This document shows, in pieces, positions 19,783 to 28,375 of a stretch of 64,000 nucleotides of DNA. The first letter of the stretch is position 1. Each line of letters opens with the position of its first letter. Under the pieces are notes generated by a model that saw only the letters and a program-made list of their open reading frames with translations, made no database searches and was not told where the DNA came from. The stretch is from Pseudomonadota bacterium (GTDB lineage Bacteria > Myxococcota > Myxococcia > Myxococcales > Vulgatibacteraceae), in the NCBI GenBank assembly GCA_003242475.1, contig QGUN01000007.1, positions 1 through 64,000 of the forward strand. Direction: 5' to 3'. A program made the position numbers and the translations under genes.

Positions 19783-20502
19783 ATGTACGCGCGCAAGCTC
19801 TCTCTCTGGGTGGCCCTGGCGGCGCTCGGCCTCGCGCCGGCGGCGCATGCGGCCGAGGACCTGGCGCAGGAATCGCCCCGCAAGTGGGTGCTCGACCTGC
19901 AGTTCGGCAGCTACTTCCCGTCGATCGACGAGGGGGTGCAGGGTAGCCCCTTCGCCGACTTCTTCGGCGGCAACAGCCTGATCACGCAACTCTCGCTGCA
20001 GCGACTCGTCTACCAGGGGATCGGCACCCTGGGGATAGGCCTGCAGGCGGGCTATAGCGAGTTCTTCGGGCGGACCTTCGTCCAGGGGACCGACGAGCGC
20101 TCGGGCGACCCCAGCTATTTCCGCGTCGTGCCCATCCAGCTCTTCGTGGCCTACCGCTTCGACTACGCGGCACTCCACTGGGACATCCCCTTCGTCCTGC
20201 ACGGCCGGGCGGGGATCGGCGAGTGGATCTGGTGGGAGAGCGGTCCGGGAACGGGCGACGACAGCGGCGCCAAGCTCGGATTCGGCCTTTCCGCCGGACT
20301 GGCCTTCCACCTCGACTGGCTCGACCCGAAGCTGGCGCGGGAATTCGACCGCAACTTCGGGGTCAACAACACCTACATCTTCGTCGAGTACACCTGGTGG
20401 AACGCCAAGTTCCGTGGGAACTTCTTCCGCCACGGCTTCGAGGCCCACGGCCTCGATCTCTCCGACGAGTTCGTCTCGGGCGGGGTCGCCTTCGAGTTCT
20501 GA
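19783..20502 (+). CDS. Outer-membrane beta-barrel protein (MXAN_2562-like)
   Basis: A 239-aa protein with a clear signal peptide ending AHAAED, then alternating hydrophobic strands (for example VLDLQFGSYFPS, LGIGLQAGYSEFF, PIQLFVAYRFDY, TYIFVEYTWWNAKF) and a C-terminal strand SGGVAFEF ending in Phe, typical of outer-membrane barrels. It starts 5 bases after the MYXO-CTERM gene, so the two are co-transcribed and probably work together at the cell surface. No specific function can be read from the sequence. Confidence 0.8.
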   Translation: MYARKLSLWVALAALGLAPAAHAAEDLAQESPRKWVLDLQFGSYFPSIDEGVQGSPFADFFGGNSLITQLSLQRLVYQGIGTLGIGLQAGYSEFFGRTFVQGTDERSGDPSYFRVVPIQLFVAYRFDYAALHWDIPFVLHGRAGIGEWIWWESGPGTGDDSGAKLGFGLSAGLAFHLDWLDPKLAREFDRNFGVNNTYIFVEYTWWNAKFRGNFFRHGFEAHGLDLSDEFVSGGVAFEF

Positions 20503-20554
20503 TTCTGAAGCAGGGGCGGGCTCACCGCGTTAACAGGGGTGGAGGGAGGTAGCC

Positions 20555-21505
20555 ATGGCCATCGGCCCTGATCTTTTCGAGGAGATCGAGCAGCTGAAGA
20601 AGGAGCGGAAGGCGGTGATCCTGGCCCACTACTACCAGGACCCCGACATCCAGGACGTGGCCGATTTCATCGGCGACTCCCTCCAGCTCGCCCAGGCCGC
20701 CCAGAACACCGATGCGGAGGTGATCTGCTTCGCCGGCGTCCACTTCATGGCGGAGACGGCCAAGATCCTGAACCCCGACAAGAAGGTGGTCGTCCCCGAC
20801 CTTCAGGCGAGCTGCTCGCTGGCGGAATCCTGCCCGCCGGAGGCCTTCGCCGCCTTCAAGGCGCGCCATCCCGACGCGGTGGTGGTCAGCTACATCAACA
20901 CCACGGCGGCCATCAAGGCGCTCTCCGACGTGATCGTCACCTCGTCGAACGCCGAGCGCGTGGTCGCGAGCTTTCCCCCCGAGCAGAAGATCATCTTCGC
21001 GCCCGACCGCAACCTCGGCGCCTACCTCAACCAGAAGCTCGGCCGGAACATGATCCTCTGGGACGGTAGCTGCATCGTCCACGAGCTGTTCTCCGAGCGA
21101 AAGCTCGTCCAGCTCAAGGTGCGTTACCCGGACGCGGAGGTGCTCGCTCACCCGGAGTGCGAGGAGGCGGTGCTTCGGCACGCGGACTACATCGGCTCGA
21201 CCTCGGCGCTTCTCAAGCGGGTGAAGGAGGGCGGCGCCCAGCGCTTCATCGTCGCCACCGAGCCCGGAATCTTCCACCAGATGCGCAAGGCGGCGCCGGA
21301 AAAGGAGCTCATCGAGGCGCCGAGCAACGCGAGCTGCACCACCACCGGGGCCTGCAACGAGTGTCCCCACATGAAGCGCAACACGCTGGAGAAGGTGCGC
21401 GACTGCTTGCGCGAGCTCTCCCCCGAGGTGGACGTTCCCGAGCCGCTGCGCAGCCAGGCGCTTCGGCCGGTGCTGCGCATGTTCGAGCTTTCCAGGGCCG
21501 CCTGA
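20555..21505 (+). CDS. nadA: Quinolinate synthase
   Basis: Condenses iminoaspartate with dihydroxyacetone phosphate to quinolinate in de novo NAD synthesis, using a 4Fe-4S cluster. The 316-aa protein has the N-terminal [39 protein letters not shown], and cluster cysteines in [12 protein letters not shown] and [21 protein letters not shown] strong GGAGGGAGG precedes the ATG. The nadB and nadC partners are not in the window. The following ruvC starts 5 bases after its stop. Confidence 0.96.
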   Translation: MAIGPDLFEEIEQLKKERKAVILAHYYQDPDIQDVADFIGDSLQLAQAAQNTDAEVICFAGVHFMAETAKILNPDKKVVVPDLQASCSLAESCPPEAFAAFKARHPDAVVVSYINTTAAIKALSDVIVTSSNAERVVASFPPEQKIIFAPDRNLGAYLNQKLGRNMILWDGSCIVHELFSERKLVQLKVRYPDAEVLAHPECEEAVLRHADYIGSTSALLKRVKEGGAQRFIVATEPGIFHQMRKAAPEKELIEAPSNASCTTTGACNECPHMKRNTLEKVRDCLRELSPEVDVPEPLRSQALRPVLRMFELSRAA

Positions 21506-21510
21506 GTGCC

Positions 21511-22005
21511 ATGGAGCCCTGCCTGCGGGTCCTCGGCATCGATCCCGGTTCGCGCCACACCGGATGGGGAGTGGTCGAGCGGCGGGGCAATTCGCTGGTC
21601 CTGGTCGAATGCGGGACCATCTCGCCGCGCGAGTCGGCGCCCCTGGCGCAGCGCCTGGCCGAGATCGCCGCGGGCGTGCGCGCGGTCTGCGAGCGAGCGC
21701 GACCGCATGCCGTATCCGTGGAGCGCGTCTTCTCCTCGGTGAACGCCCAGACCGCCCTCGTCCTGGGGCAGGCCCGCGGCGCCGCTTTCGCGGCCACCGG
21801 CGGTGAGCTTCCCGTGCACGAGTACGCGCCCTCCGAGATCAAGCGCGCGGTGACGGGCAACGGCCGCGCCGCCAAGGAGCAGGTCAGCCGCATGGTGGCG
21901 CTCTTGCTCGGCGTGAACGAGCCCGGAGACGAGCACGCCTGCGACGCGCTGGCGGCCGCCATCTGCCACATCCACCGCGCCCGCTTCCTCGAGGTGGCCC
22001 CGTGA
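21511..22005 (+). CDS. ruvC: Holliday junction resolvase RuvC
   Basis: Endonuclease that cuts Holliday junctions during recombination repair. The 164-aa protein has catalytic Asp in VLGIDPGSRHTGWGVVE, Glu in AVSVERVFSSVN, and the C-terminal acidic pair in DEHACDALAAAICHIH. The ATG at 21511 directly precedes the conserved first strand. Its stop overlaps the GTG of ruvA. Confidence 0.96.
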   Translation: MEPCLRVLGIDPGSRHTGWGVVERRGNSLVLVECGTISPRESAPLAQRLAEIAAGVRAVCERARPHAVSVERVFSSVNAQTALVLGQARGAAFAATGGELPVHEYAPSEIKRAVTGNGRAAKEQVSRMVALLLGVNEPGDEHACDALAAAICHIHRARFLEVAP

Positions 22006-22595
22006 TCGCGCGGCTGCACGGCACGGTGGTGGAGCGTCGCTCCCAGGGCCTGGTGCTCGACGTGGGTGGTGTCGGTTACCTGGTCCTGTGCACCGATGCC
22101 ACCGCCGCGCGCCATCCCGTGGGCTCGCAGGCGACCCTGCGCATCCATACCTCCGTTCGCGAGGATGCCATCGAGCTCTACGGCTTTGCCAGCGAGCTGG
22201 AGGAGGTGCTCTTTCACGAGCTGCTGCGTGTGCAGGGCATCGGCCCGCGCATGGCCCTCGGCATCCTCGCCGGCGGCGAGCCCCGCGACATCGCCGCCGC
22301 CATCGTCGCCGGCGATCTGGCGCGCCTGCGCAAGCTTCCCGGCGTGGGCAAGAAGACCGCGGAGCGGCTGGTGGTGGACCTGCGCGAAAGACTCGCGCTT
22401 TTCGTCGGCCCCGCGCACGAGAAGGCGGCACCCGTTTCGTCCCCGCCTCGCGCCGGCGACGAGCTTCTGCTGGCCCTGGAGGCCCTCGGCTACCGGGCGG
22501 CCGAGGCGGAGTGGCGCGCCGCCTTCGCCCGCAAGCGGCTCGGCGAATCCGCCTCCGTGGAGGAGCTGGTCAAGGAGGCGCTGCGGGCGCGCTGA
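22002..22595 (+). CDS. ruvA: Holliday junction DNA helicase subunit RuvA
   Basis: Tetrameric junction-binding subunit that targets RuvB. The 197-aa protein starts MIARLHGTVVERRSQGLVLDVGGVGY (domain I OB fold), has the helix-hairpin-helix motifs VQGIGPRMALGIL and LPGVGKKTAERLVVDL, and ends with the RuvB-interacting domain III (LLALEALGYRAAEAE). The GTG start overlaps the ruvC stop as GTGA, indicating coupled translation. Confidence 0.96.
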   Translation: MIARLHGTVVERRSQGLVLDVGGVGYLVLCTDATAARHPVGSQATLRIHTSVREDAIELYGFASELEEVLFHELLRVQGIGPRMALGILAGGEPRDIAAAIVAGDLARLRKLPGVGKKTAERLVVDLRERLALFVGPAHEKAAPVSSPPRAGDELLLALEALGYRAAEAEWRAAFARKRLGESASVEELVKEALRAR

Positions 22596-22625
22596 TCGGT
22601 GCCCGCATGTGCTAGGGTGCGCAGC

Positions 22626-23639
22626 ATGAGGCGCGCCAACCCCGACCTCGATCCCGCAGCCTCGCTGCTCGACCTCGCCGACGAGGGGTCGCTTCGGCCC
22701 CGCAGTTTCGCCGAGTACGTCGGCCAGCGGCGCGTGGTCGAAAAGCTCGAGATCTACGTGGCCGCGGCGCGCCGGCGGGGCGAGGCACTCGACCACTGCC
22801 TCTTTTCCGGACCGCCCGGCCTGGGCAAGACCTCCCTCGCGCACGTGATCGCCGCCGAGCTCGGAACCGAGCTGCACTACACCAACGGGCCCGCGCTTCA
22901 GCGGAAGGGCGACCTCGCCGGCATCCTCACCAATCTCAAGCCCGGCGACGTCCTCTTCATCGACGAGATCCACCGGCTCACGCCGGCGGTGGAGGAGAGC
23001 CTCTACCCGGCGATGGAGGACTTTCGCTTCGACATCGTCATCGATTCCGGGCCGGCGGCACGTGCCCTGCGCATCGATCTTCCGCGCTTCACCCTCATCG
23101 GCGCCACCACCCGCACCGGTCTTCTGGCGAGCCCGCTGCGCGATCGTTTCCCCATCGTCGAGCGACTCGATTTCTACCCGGTGGAGGAGCTGCAGCAGAT
23201 CGTGAAGCGCGCCGCGCGCATCCTGCGCATCGAGGTCGACGAGGAGGGCGCCGCGGAGATCGCGCGCCGCTCCCGCGGTACGCCACGCATCGCCAATCGC
23301 CTGCTGCGTCGCGTGCGCGACTTCGTGCAGGAGGAGGGCGGACGCATCATCGACCGCGAGGGCGCCGCCCGCTCCCTGGCTCGGCTCGAGGTCGACGAGG
23401 CCGGCTTCGACGCCATGGACCGTCGGCTGCTGCTCACCATCATCGACCGCTTCGACGGCGGTCCCGTGGGCCTGGAGACCCTCGCCGCCAGCATCGGCGA
23501 GGAAAAGGACACCATCGAGGAGGTCTACGAGCCCTTCCTTCTGCAGGAGGGCTACCTCGTCCGCACTCCCCGCGGCCGCATCGCCACCCCCAAGGCCTAT
23601 CGCCACCTCGGCCGGGCGAAATCCGGCTCGCTTCTCTGA
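22626..23639 (+). CDS. ruvB: Holliday junction branch migration helicase RuvB
   Basis: AAA+ motor that drives branch migration with RuvA. The 337-aa protein has [12 protein letters not shown], Walker [13 protein letters not shown], Walker [12 protein letters not shown], sensor-1 [11 protein letters not shown], arginine finger LRDRFPI and the winged-helix end [25 protein letters not shown]. The ATG at 22626 lies 30 bases after the ruvA stop. It completes the ruvCAB unit. Confidence 0.97.
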   Translation: MRRANPDLDPAASLLDLADEGSLRPRSFAEYVGQRRVVEKLEIYVAAARRRGEALDHCLFSGPPGLGKTSLAHVIAAELGTELHYTNGPALQRKGDLAGILTNLKPGDVLFIDEIHRLTPAVEESLYPAMEDFRFDIVIDSGPAARALRIDLPRFTLIGATTRTGLLASPLRDRFPIVERLDFYPVEELQQIVKRAARILRIEVDEEGAAEIARRSRGTPRIANRLLRRVRDFVQEEGGRIIDREGAARSLARLEVDEAGFDAMDRRLLLTIIDRFDGGPVGLETLAASIGEEKDTIEEVYEPFLLQEGYLVRTPRGRIATPKAYRHLGRAKSGSLL

Positions 23640-24022
23640 ATCTCTTCGGGGGATCGATTCCCGGCTCGGATATCCTGCTCGAAGCGACGAGCGAGGGCTT
23701 TCTTCTATCGGATTCAGGGGGGAATCGCCGGGTCGTGGGCGACTGCCTGGTCGTAGGCTGAGACCTCCGCTCGCTCGCCGGCGGGATCCCGTCCTTCTTC
23801 CATGCGGATCGGAGACGGGGTGCGTGCTGGCGCCGCCGAGAGGCTCCTCGTTCGCCTCCGGTTGATCGGTGAAGTCGACTCGCTTGCTCGGTTGCGCGCT
23901 TGCTGCAACCGGCTCCGGGTTCAGTCGTCGTGCCGATCGTGTTGTATTTCTAACAATGATTGAAATGTCTTTCAATGGTTTCTGCGCCGTGATATGAGTC
24001 GCATGGTAAAGCGGAGGGTGTC
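23640..24022. other. Gene-free 383-bp spacer with AT-rich end and an inverted repeat
   Basis: No convincing coding frame is present. The right end (about 23940-24000) is markedly more AT-rich than the surroundings and contains a perfect inverted repeat ATTGAAA-TGTC-TTTCAAT (23959-23976), 47 bases before the next start codon. This is a plausible operator or promoter element for the gene at 24023. No terminator with a T-run is evident after ruvB. Confidence 0.5.
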
Positions 24023-25132
24023 ATGCGATCGATCTATCGACGGACGTTGCTGGGGGGTGCATTCGTCGTCCTGTGCATGGCGGCGAATGCAAGTGCCGAG
24101 GAACTCGTTTCGCTGGGCCTCGTGGAAATCGACATGTCAGAACCGGGGGTTCTCGTCATCGATGCAAGCGATCACAAGGCGATCCTTCCCCTCTACGATG
24201 GCGTCCGAGAGTTCGAATCGGTGGAGGCCTATCATGACTTCCTTCGTGCCGCCATCAACGCGCAGGATGGATTGTCTTCGACCATCGTCATCCTCGGGCA
24301 GGCCTTCAGCTACGATGTCGACCTGCAGAACTTCATCCCCGTGTCGGATCCGCTCGCAACTCTCGTCGGCGGTCGATGGGGAGTCGTGAGGGTAGCGGGC
24401 GTCGACTACTGCATCGATCCGGATCGGTGTGGTGACAATCTCGTGAACATGTTTTCGCTGGGGCCCGTCGACATGGAGCTCGTGGGGACCTTCCTTGGTT
24501 CCGACACCGGGGGAGATCTCGCGGATGCGAGTCTCGCTGCGATCGAACTGCAAGGGGGATTCGTCGAGCCCTTTCTCGTCGAGGCGAAGATCGTGCACCG
24601 AGAATCGGTGTCGGTGGGGTATGGTCCCGGGGATCGATTGCACATCGTCGATACCGATTTTCGGGTAAGGCAGATCTCGGGAGGATACAAGGTTCTCGTT
24701 CCGGTGCAAGTCGTCACTGGGTTTCGAGATTGCGGGACCCATCTCGTGGGTGATTTTCTTCAACCGTTCGGAGGGTGCTACCTCGTTCCTCAGGCCACGG
24801 TGCAAACATTTGCTCGGGGGCAAAACCACCTGTCCGCCCACTTGAACGACTTCGTCTACTGGTCGAAAAACTGGGTTTGTACGGACTTCATCTACCCGTA
24901 TCGACGATCGAAGAGCCTGCCAAATACGGAGATGGTGAACGTGCGATGGGTGCGCGATTATTTCGAGTGGGAGATTTTCTACGCGCCCCAGACGGAGGCG
25001 GCGTTTCGCCCCCATGAGATCAGGGCCTATTTTGCCGGGTGGGATGTCGCGAATCCGTCGATCCTGCTTCGTCCCAAGCAGGAAGGCTATGTGAAGTTCA
25101 GGATTCCCGGCAGACCCCCGCGGGGGTGCTGA
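24023..25132 (+). CDS. Secreted protein of unknown function, lower GC
   Basis: A 369-aa protein that I do not recognise. A signal peptide (hydrophobic LLGGAFVVLCMAANASA after a basic start) predicts export. The mature part is mixed alpha/beta with few charged runs, and paired cysteines (CIDPDRC near 135, CGTHLVGD...GGC near 250, a Cys near 295 and the terminal one) that could form disulfides. Codon use is visibly less GC-biased at third positions than in its neighbours. With the AT-rich spacer upstream this suggests later acquisition. GGAGGGTGTC precedes the ATG. It stands alone between ruvB and a lipoprotein gene. Confidence 0.7.
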   Translation: MRSIYRRTLLGGAFVVLCMAANASAEELVSLGLVEIDMSEPGVLVIDASDHKAILPLYDGVREFESVEAYHDFLRAAINAQDGLSSTIVILGQAFSYDVDLQNFIPVSDPLATLVGGRWGVVRVAGVDYCIDPDRCGDNLVNMFSLGPVDMELVGTFLGSDTGGDLADASLAAIELQGGFVEPFLVEAKIVHRESVSVGYGPGDRLHIVDTDFRVRQISGGYKVLVPVQVVTGFRDCGTHLVGDFLQPFGGCYLVPQATVQTFARGQNHLSAHLNDFVYWSKNWVCTDFIYPYRRSKSLPNTEMVNVRWVRDYFEWEIFYAPQTEAAFRPHEIRAYFAGWDVANPSILLRPKQEGYVKFRIPGRPPRGC

Positions 25133-25385
25133 GGTACGGGAGAGCGGTCCTGGCATCCCGGGCGAACGTCAGTCCAGTCGAACCAGGACCTTCGCCCAGG
25201 GGGATTCGACGGCAAAATCCGCTGGTCCGATGCCACGGGCCTGCTCCCTCCTCGGGCCTCGGCCCCGGACCTCCTCGCGACGGCAATGCTCGGTCGAGGA
25301 GGTTTGAATCTTTCGGGCGGCGCCTCGTCGAAGTGGCGGACCGCGCAACGAAACGGTGCGGTCCGCTCATCGATCGAGGTGGACG

Positions 25386-26099
25386 ATGTTGCAACACGAG
25401 GTGATCGTTCGAAAGGGGTGGTCCTGGGGCCTCCTGCCGCTCTTGGCGGCGGCGCTCGTGGCGTGCGGATCGGAGGAGGACGACGGCGCTGGCGGAAAGG
25501 AGGAGCCTCTCGGTCCGGCTCGCGTGGTCTTCGCGGTCGAAAACCTCGACCTCCTGGGGCCGGTGACGGTGCAGGCCCTCGGAAGGACCTGGGTCTTCGC
25601 GCCAACGGAGGGCGGGGAAGCGGCCGTCACGGAATGCGGCGAAGACGCCGTGGAGGTGGAGGCCGAGGAGATCGCGGTGACGGCGACGAGCCAGGCGGGA
25701 TTCGAATGGGAGTTCACTCGGTCGCTGCGGCGCGGCGAATGCAACGTGGTCCCCGTCTCCCTGGAAAATCCGACTACGGCGATCCTCGCATACACCTTCG
25801 TTCACCTCTGGGATTTGGGGCAGGAAGTACGTCTCGACGGCGAAAAGGTCGGTGAGGTGGAAGACATCGTCGAGGACCAGGACCTCTGGTGGTTGGAGCG
25901 GGTCTTCGAGGCGGAGTGCTGCCGGCAGGTCGCACGGCGCCTCCTGCTCGAGCTCGGTAGCGCCGGCAAGGCAGTCCTCGTGGTGGTGCCGCCAGGCACC
26001 TACGAGATCGAGCGGCCGGGTCCGGGCGGAGACGTCGTGACGGAATCCGTCGAGCTCCTCCCGGGCCACGTCGGCTACCTGGTGGTCGATACCTTTTGA
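25386..26099 (+). CDS. Putative lipoprotein of unknown function
   Basis: A 237-aa protein starting with a lipoprotein signal: a basic start, then LLPLLAAALVAC with the lipobox LVAC, followed by an acidic, Gly-rich linker (GSEEDDGAGGKEE). The mature region is about 200 residues with beta-strand-like segments (ARVVFAVENLDLLGPVTVQAL, TVRLDGEKVGEV-like spacing, TYEIERPG) and an ECC cysteine pair. I chose the ATG at 25386 because GAGGTGG lies just upstream; a longer frame begins at 25356 but adds non-signal residues. No family recognised. Confidence 0.7.
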   Translation: MLQHEVIVRKGWSWGLLPLLAAALVACGSEEDDGAGGKEEPLGPARVVFAVENLDLLGPVTVQALGRTWVFAPTEGGEAAVTECGEDAVEVEAEEIAVTATSQAGFEWEFTRSLRRGECNVVPVSLENPTTAILAYTFVHLWDLGQEVRLDGEKVGEVEDIVEDQDLWWLERVFEAECCRQVARRLLLELGSAGKAVLVVVPPGTYEIERPGPGGDVVTESVELLPGHVGYLVVDTF

Positions 26100-26270
26100 A
26101 AAGACGGCCTCCTGGGGCGGCGCATTCGATGCTCGGTAGAGGCCGACCGGTCGGAAGGGAATGGGCGGCTCCCGCTCGCTCGAGAACCGCCGTCAGCGAC
26201 GCCCGGGGCCGTAGCGGGAGGCGAGTCTGCCATCGCCTCCTGCGCCAGGACCGGGCCTCGGTCGACGCGG

Positions 26271-26960
26271 TCAGAAATAGTCGAGGTAGCGGGTGCGGCG
26301 CCGGATGCGTCGGATGTCCGTGGGGAGGAAGAAGCGGAGGAAGACCATGCCGGTGAAGGCCCCGCCGACGTGGGCCCAGAAGGCGACGCCGCCGCGGGCG
26401 GGATCGCTGAGGAGGCCGCCGAGGATCTGAAGGACGAGCCAGAGCAAGATGAAGAGAGCGGCGGGGAGCCAGGCCAGGCGGATGAAGAAGAAGATGGGCA
26501 CGACGACGAGGACGCGGGCGAAGGGGAAGAGGAGGAGATAGGCGCCCAGCATCCCCGAGATGGCGCCGGAGGCGCCGACCATGGGGATGGTGGAGGTGGG
26601 GGCGGCGATGACCTGGGCGGCGACGGCTCCGATACCGCAGAGCAGGTAGAAGACGGCGAAGCGCGCGCGTCCCATCACATCCTCGACGTTGTTGGCGAAA
26701 ATCCATAGGTACAGCAGGTTCGAGGCCACGTGCAGGAAGGAGCCGTGTGCGAACATGCTGGTGAAGACCGAGACGAGCGCGGAGAGGAGGGTGTCTCGGC
26801 GCCAGAACTCTGCCGGCACCAGGCCGAGTCGAAGGACCGAGGCCTCGAAGGAGGGAGCGCCTCCGATCTGCCAGGTGAAGACGGCCACGTTGGCCGCCAC
26901 GAGGAGATAGGTGACGATGGGCGTCCGGCGAGTCGGGATGTCGTCTTTGATCGGGATCAT
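26271..26960 (-). CDS. Rhomboid-family intramembrane serine protease
   Basis: A 229-aa membrane protein with about six TM helices. The catalytic serine lies in GASGAISGMLGAYLL and the histidine in AHVGGAFTGM; SMFAHGSFLHVASNLLYLWIF carries the conserved HxxxN region of rhomboids. Rhomboids cleave substrates within or next to TM helices; no substrate is known here. The MYXO-CTERM class is processed by other membrane proteases in myxobacteria, so I make no link. Confidence 0.9.
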   Translation of the reverse strand: MIPIKDDIPTRRTPIVTYLLVAANVAVFTWQIGGAPSFEASVLRLGLVPAEFWRRDTLLSALVSVFTSMFAHGSFLHVASNLLYLWIFANNVEDVMGRARFAVFYLLCGIGAVAAQVIAAPTSTIPMVGASGAISGMLGAYLLLFPFARVLVVVPIFFFIRLAWLPAALFILLWLVLQILGGLLSDPARGGVAFWAHVGGAFTGMVFLRFFLPTDIRRIRRRTRYLDYF

Positions 26961-27273
26961 GAAAGAGGTTGCCGCAAAGTCGGGTCTCGGCTAACGTGCG
27001 CGCGCGCAGCCAGGAGCCCTTCTAGCACACGGCTTCGGCTGCCATGACCGAAATGTCACGGTTGGACTCCCGCAGCAGGGACTTGCGGGTGTCGACGGGC
27101 CGAAGCGGAGCGGCGGATCTCATGCGCGAGATGGCAGATTCCGAGCGGTCGAGCGGGATTCGCCGCGTCTGCATCGAGGTGCTGGCGGGTTGGCGTAAGA
27201 GTTGCAGAGCCGCCCGCTCCACGGCCGCGCCGGGGAAGGTCCCTCGGCCGCCTTCCGCTTGGAGATGGATTCG
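26961..27273. other. 313-bp spacer between rhomboid and lpxC
   Basis: This divergent spacer must hold the promoters of both neighbours, but I see no convincing -35/-10 pair. The one possible gene in it is a 77-codon frame (27044-27277), listed separately at low confidence. Confidence 0.5.
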
Positions 27274-27277
27274 ATGA
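27044..27277 (+). CDS. Possible small basic protein ahead of lpxC (weak)
   Basis: A 77-codon frame rich in Arg and Ser whose stop overlaps the preferred lpxC ATG as ATGA, which would suit translational coupling. Third positions are mostly G or C, as in real genes here, but there is no Shine-Dalgarno sequence, no recognisable family, and GC-rich DNA often leaves such frames open. I list it only because of the exact overlap. Confidence 0.2.
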   Translation: MTEMSRLDSRSRDLRVSTGRSGAADLMREMADSERSSGIRRVCIEVLAGWRKSCRAARSTAAPGKVPRPPSAWRWIR

Positions 27278-28203
27278 ACCAGCTTTGCCAGCGCACCCTC
27301 CGCCAGAAGGTGAGCTGCACCGGAATCGGGCTGCATTCCGGCGCGAGGATCACCCTGACGCTCAACCCGGCGCCCGCGAATACCGGCATCCGCTTCGTCC
27401 GCACGGATCTTTCGCCGGAGGTCGAGATCCCCGCGCTCGCCGACTACGTGGTGGACACGCGGCTGGCGACGACCATCGGCAAGGACGGGGCGCGGATCGG
27501 GACCATCGAGCACCTGATGGCGGCTCTCTTCGGCCTGGGCATCGACAACTGCCGGGTGGAGCTCGACGGGCCCGAGGTGCCGATCATGGACGGGTCGGCG
27601 GCGCCCTTCGTCTACCTGATCCAGGAGGCGGGCATCGAGCTGCAGCGAGAGATGAAGCGGTTCCTCGTCATCCGCAATCCCGTCGAGGTGGCCGACGGCG
27701 ACAAGACGGCCAAGTTTCTCCCGGCGCCGCAGCTCTCCATCTCCTTCACCATCGACTTCGATCACCCGCTCATCTCCAAGCAGACCTTCCGGATGGACTT
27801 TTCCGACCGCTTTTTCCACCGGGAGATCGCCCGCGCCCGCACCTTCGGCTTCTACGAGGAAGTGGAGATGCTCAAGCGCATGGGCCTGGCGCGGGGCGGG
27901 TCGCTGGACAACGCCATCGTCGTCGACGACTTCAGCATCCTCAACCCCGACGGCCTGCGCTACCCCGACGAGTTCGTGCGGCACAAGATCCTCGACTCGA
28001 TGGGGGATATCTCGCTGCTCGGGATGCCGGTGATCGGGCACCTGGTGGCGTACAAGTCGGGGCACGCGCTCAACCACAAGCTGGTGACGCAGGTGCTCTC
28101 CGACGCCTCCTGCTACGAGATCGTCGAGGCCGAGGAGCGGACCGAGCTGGAGCGCCTCGACATCCGTCTTCCTGCCTGGGCCACGGCGGAAAAGGTCGCC
28201 TGA
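27274..28203 (+). CDS. lpxC: UDP-3-O-acyl-N-acetylglucosamine deacetylase
   Basis: Zinc enzyme for the committed step of lipid A synthesis, so the organism makes LPS. The 309-aa protein starts LCQRTLRQKVSCTGIGLHSGARI. Zinc and catalytic residues are in TIEHLMAALFGLGIDNC (His), YPDEFVRHKILDSMGDISLLG (His, Asp) and SGHALNHKL (His). I prefer the ATG at 27274, which has GGAG 9 bases ahead; ATG 27265 and a frame from 27202 are alternatives that add non-conserved residues. Confidence 0.95.
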   Translation: MNQLCQRTLRQKVSCTGIGLHSGARITLTLNPAPANTGIRFVRTDLSPEVEIPALADYVVDTRLATTIGKDGARIGTIEHLMAALFGLGIDNCRVELDGPEVPIMDGSAAPFVYLIQEAGIELQREMKRFLVIRNPVEVADGDKTAKFLPAPQLSISFTIDFDHPLISKQTFRMDFSDRFFHREIARARTFGFYEEVEMLKRMGLARGGSLDNAIVVDDFSILNPDGLRYPDEFVRHKILDSMGDISLLGMPVIGHLVAYKSGHALNHKLVTQVLSDASCYEIVEAEERTELERLDIRLPAWATAEKVA

Positions 28204-28375
28204 CGGAGGGCGCTGGCCGCCGGGATCTCGCCTTCGGGAACCGGAAGATGCGGCCGCCACAGGCGGTAGGCGGAGCCGTTTCCACTGCCGAGCGCGAGCG
28301 GCTGCAGACGGGAAGCGGTCTGGCGGCGAGCGCAGGGGAGGGCGCTCGCCGCATCCCGCTGTCCGGCGTCCGTGC

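Noticed and set aside
23714-23908. A 64-codon reverse frame in the ruvB downstream spacer
   Set aside because: Composition is Arg/Ser/Pro-rich with no conserved pattern and no Shine-Dalgarno sequence.
27202-27273. A start for lpxC at 27202
   Set aside because: The added 24 residues are not part of the LpxC fold and have no ribosome site; 27274 gives the standard N-terminus.
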